A model generated the notes under the pieces. The model searched no databases. It was not told where the DNA came from and saw only the letters and a program-made list of their open reading frames with translations. DNA of 26,535 bases from a virus. Shown piece after piece: positions 26,492-26,535 of the stretch (position 1 is the stretch's first letter; every line of letters starts with the position of its first letter). The stretch covers positions 1-26,535 of IMG/VR virus record IMGVR_UViG_3300043446_002903; one strand, given 5' to 3'. Both the position numbers and the translations under genes were made by a program.

Positions 26492-26526
26492 ATCGATATA
26501 AGGTTATCACCCCAAAAGGAAAGAAC

Positions 26527-26535
26527 ATGACTCAC
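26527..26535 (+). CDS. Start of a further mini-gene (cut by window edge)
   Basis: ATGACTCAC (MTH) follows AAAAGGAAAGAAC and a class I promoter. The remainder lies beyond the window. Its placement shows that the mini-gene array continues to the right. Confidence 0.55.

Noticed and set aside
1-26535. tRNA genes or insertion sequences
   Set aside because: I saw no cloverleaf-like segment with a conserved T-loop and no transposase or terminal inverted repeats. A dedicated tRNA search would be decisive.

Overview
The window looks like part of the genome of a tailed double-stranded DNA phage (Caudoviricetes). It may be a phage contig from an environmental metagenome. The host cannot be named from sequence. 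The virion genes are AT-rich, and several of them resemble families I know mainly from uncultured aquatic phages. The right-hand part carries repeated boxes with exact sigma-54 (-24/-12) geometry, which points to a bacterial host that uses sigma-54 heavily. A planctomycete is one possibility, held weakly.

Left part (1-19830, all minus strand, transcribed right to left). In transcription order this contains: a 51-aa leader ORF; a region-2 sigma factor with a Cys cluster; an HTH/coiled-coil protein that may be the small terminase; GDP-mannose 4,6-dehydratase; an HNH nuclease; an ERCC4-fold nuclease; large terminase; portal; a prohead protease fused to a scaffold with its own nested start; a decoration-like protein; and the major capsid protein, followed by a terminator. 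Next come small connector/tail proteins, two long fibres with Mtd-like N-termini, a conserved beta-rich protein, a glycine-rich adhesin, an XkdW-like fibre chaperone, and more neck/tail proteins. The genes are tightly packed, often with ATGA or TAATG overlaps.

Junction (19831-19908). Back-to-back sigma-70-type promoters overlap at their -10 boxes. The plus-strand side drives a small AT-hook/HTH protein and a secreted Cys/Tyr/Pro-rich protein, ending in a terminator at 20357-20390.

Right part (20400-26535, plus strand). This is a block of about 20 very small genes (18-108 codons), most without recognisable family, resembling the host-takeover/early regions of other phages. Small groups of genes are separated by a recurring control block: a GC hairpin, a 27-bp dyad with fixed 10-7-10 geometry (seven copies), one or more sigma-54-like boxes (TTGGCA-N6-TTTGCT type, ten good copies), and then a sigma-70-like promoter with a conserved GTCGATATAAG leader. 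Inside groups, promoters are packed so tightly that stop codons lie within the next -35 or -10 box, and one gene appears to be leaderless. Three proteins are strongly acidic, several are single-pass membrane peptides, and two are clear paralogues.

The likely logic is that the plus-strand mini-genes are expressed first from host-type promoters. The phage sigma factor and AT-hook protein may then help switch to the minus-strand virion operon. The repeated dyad plus sigma-54-like blocks are the most unusual element here.
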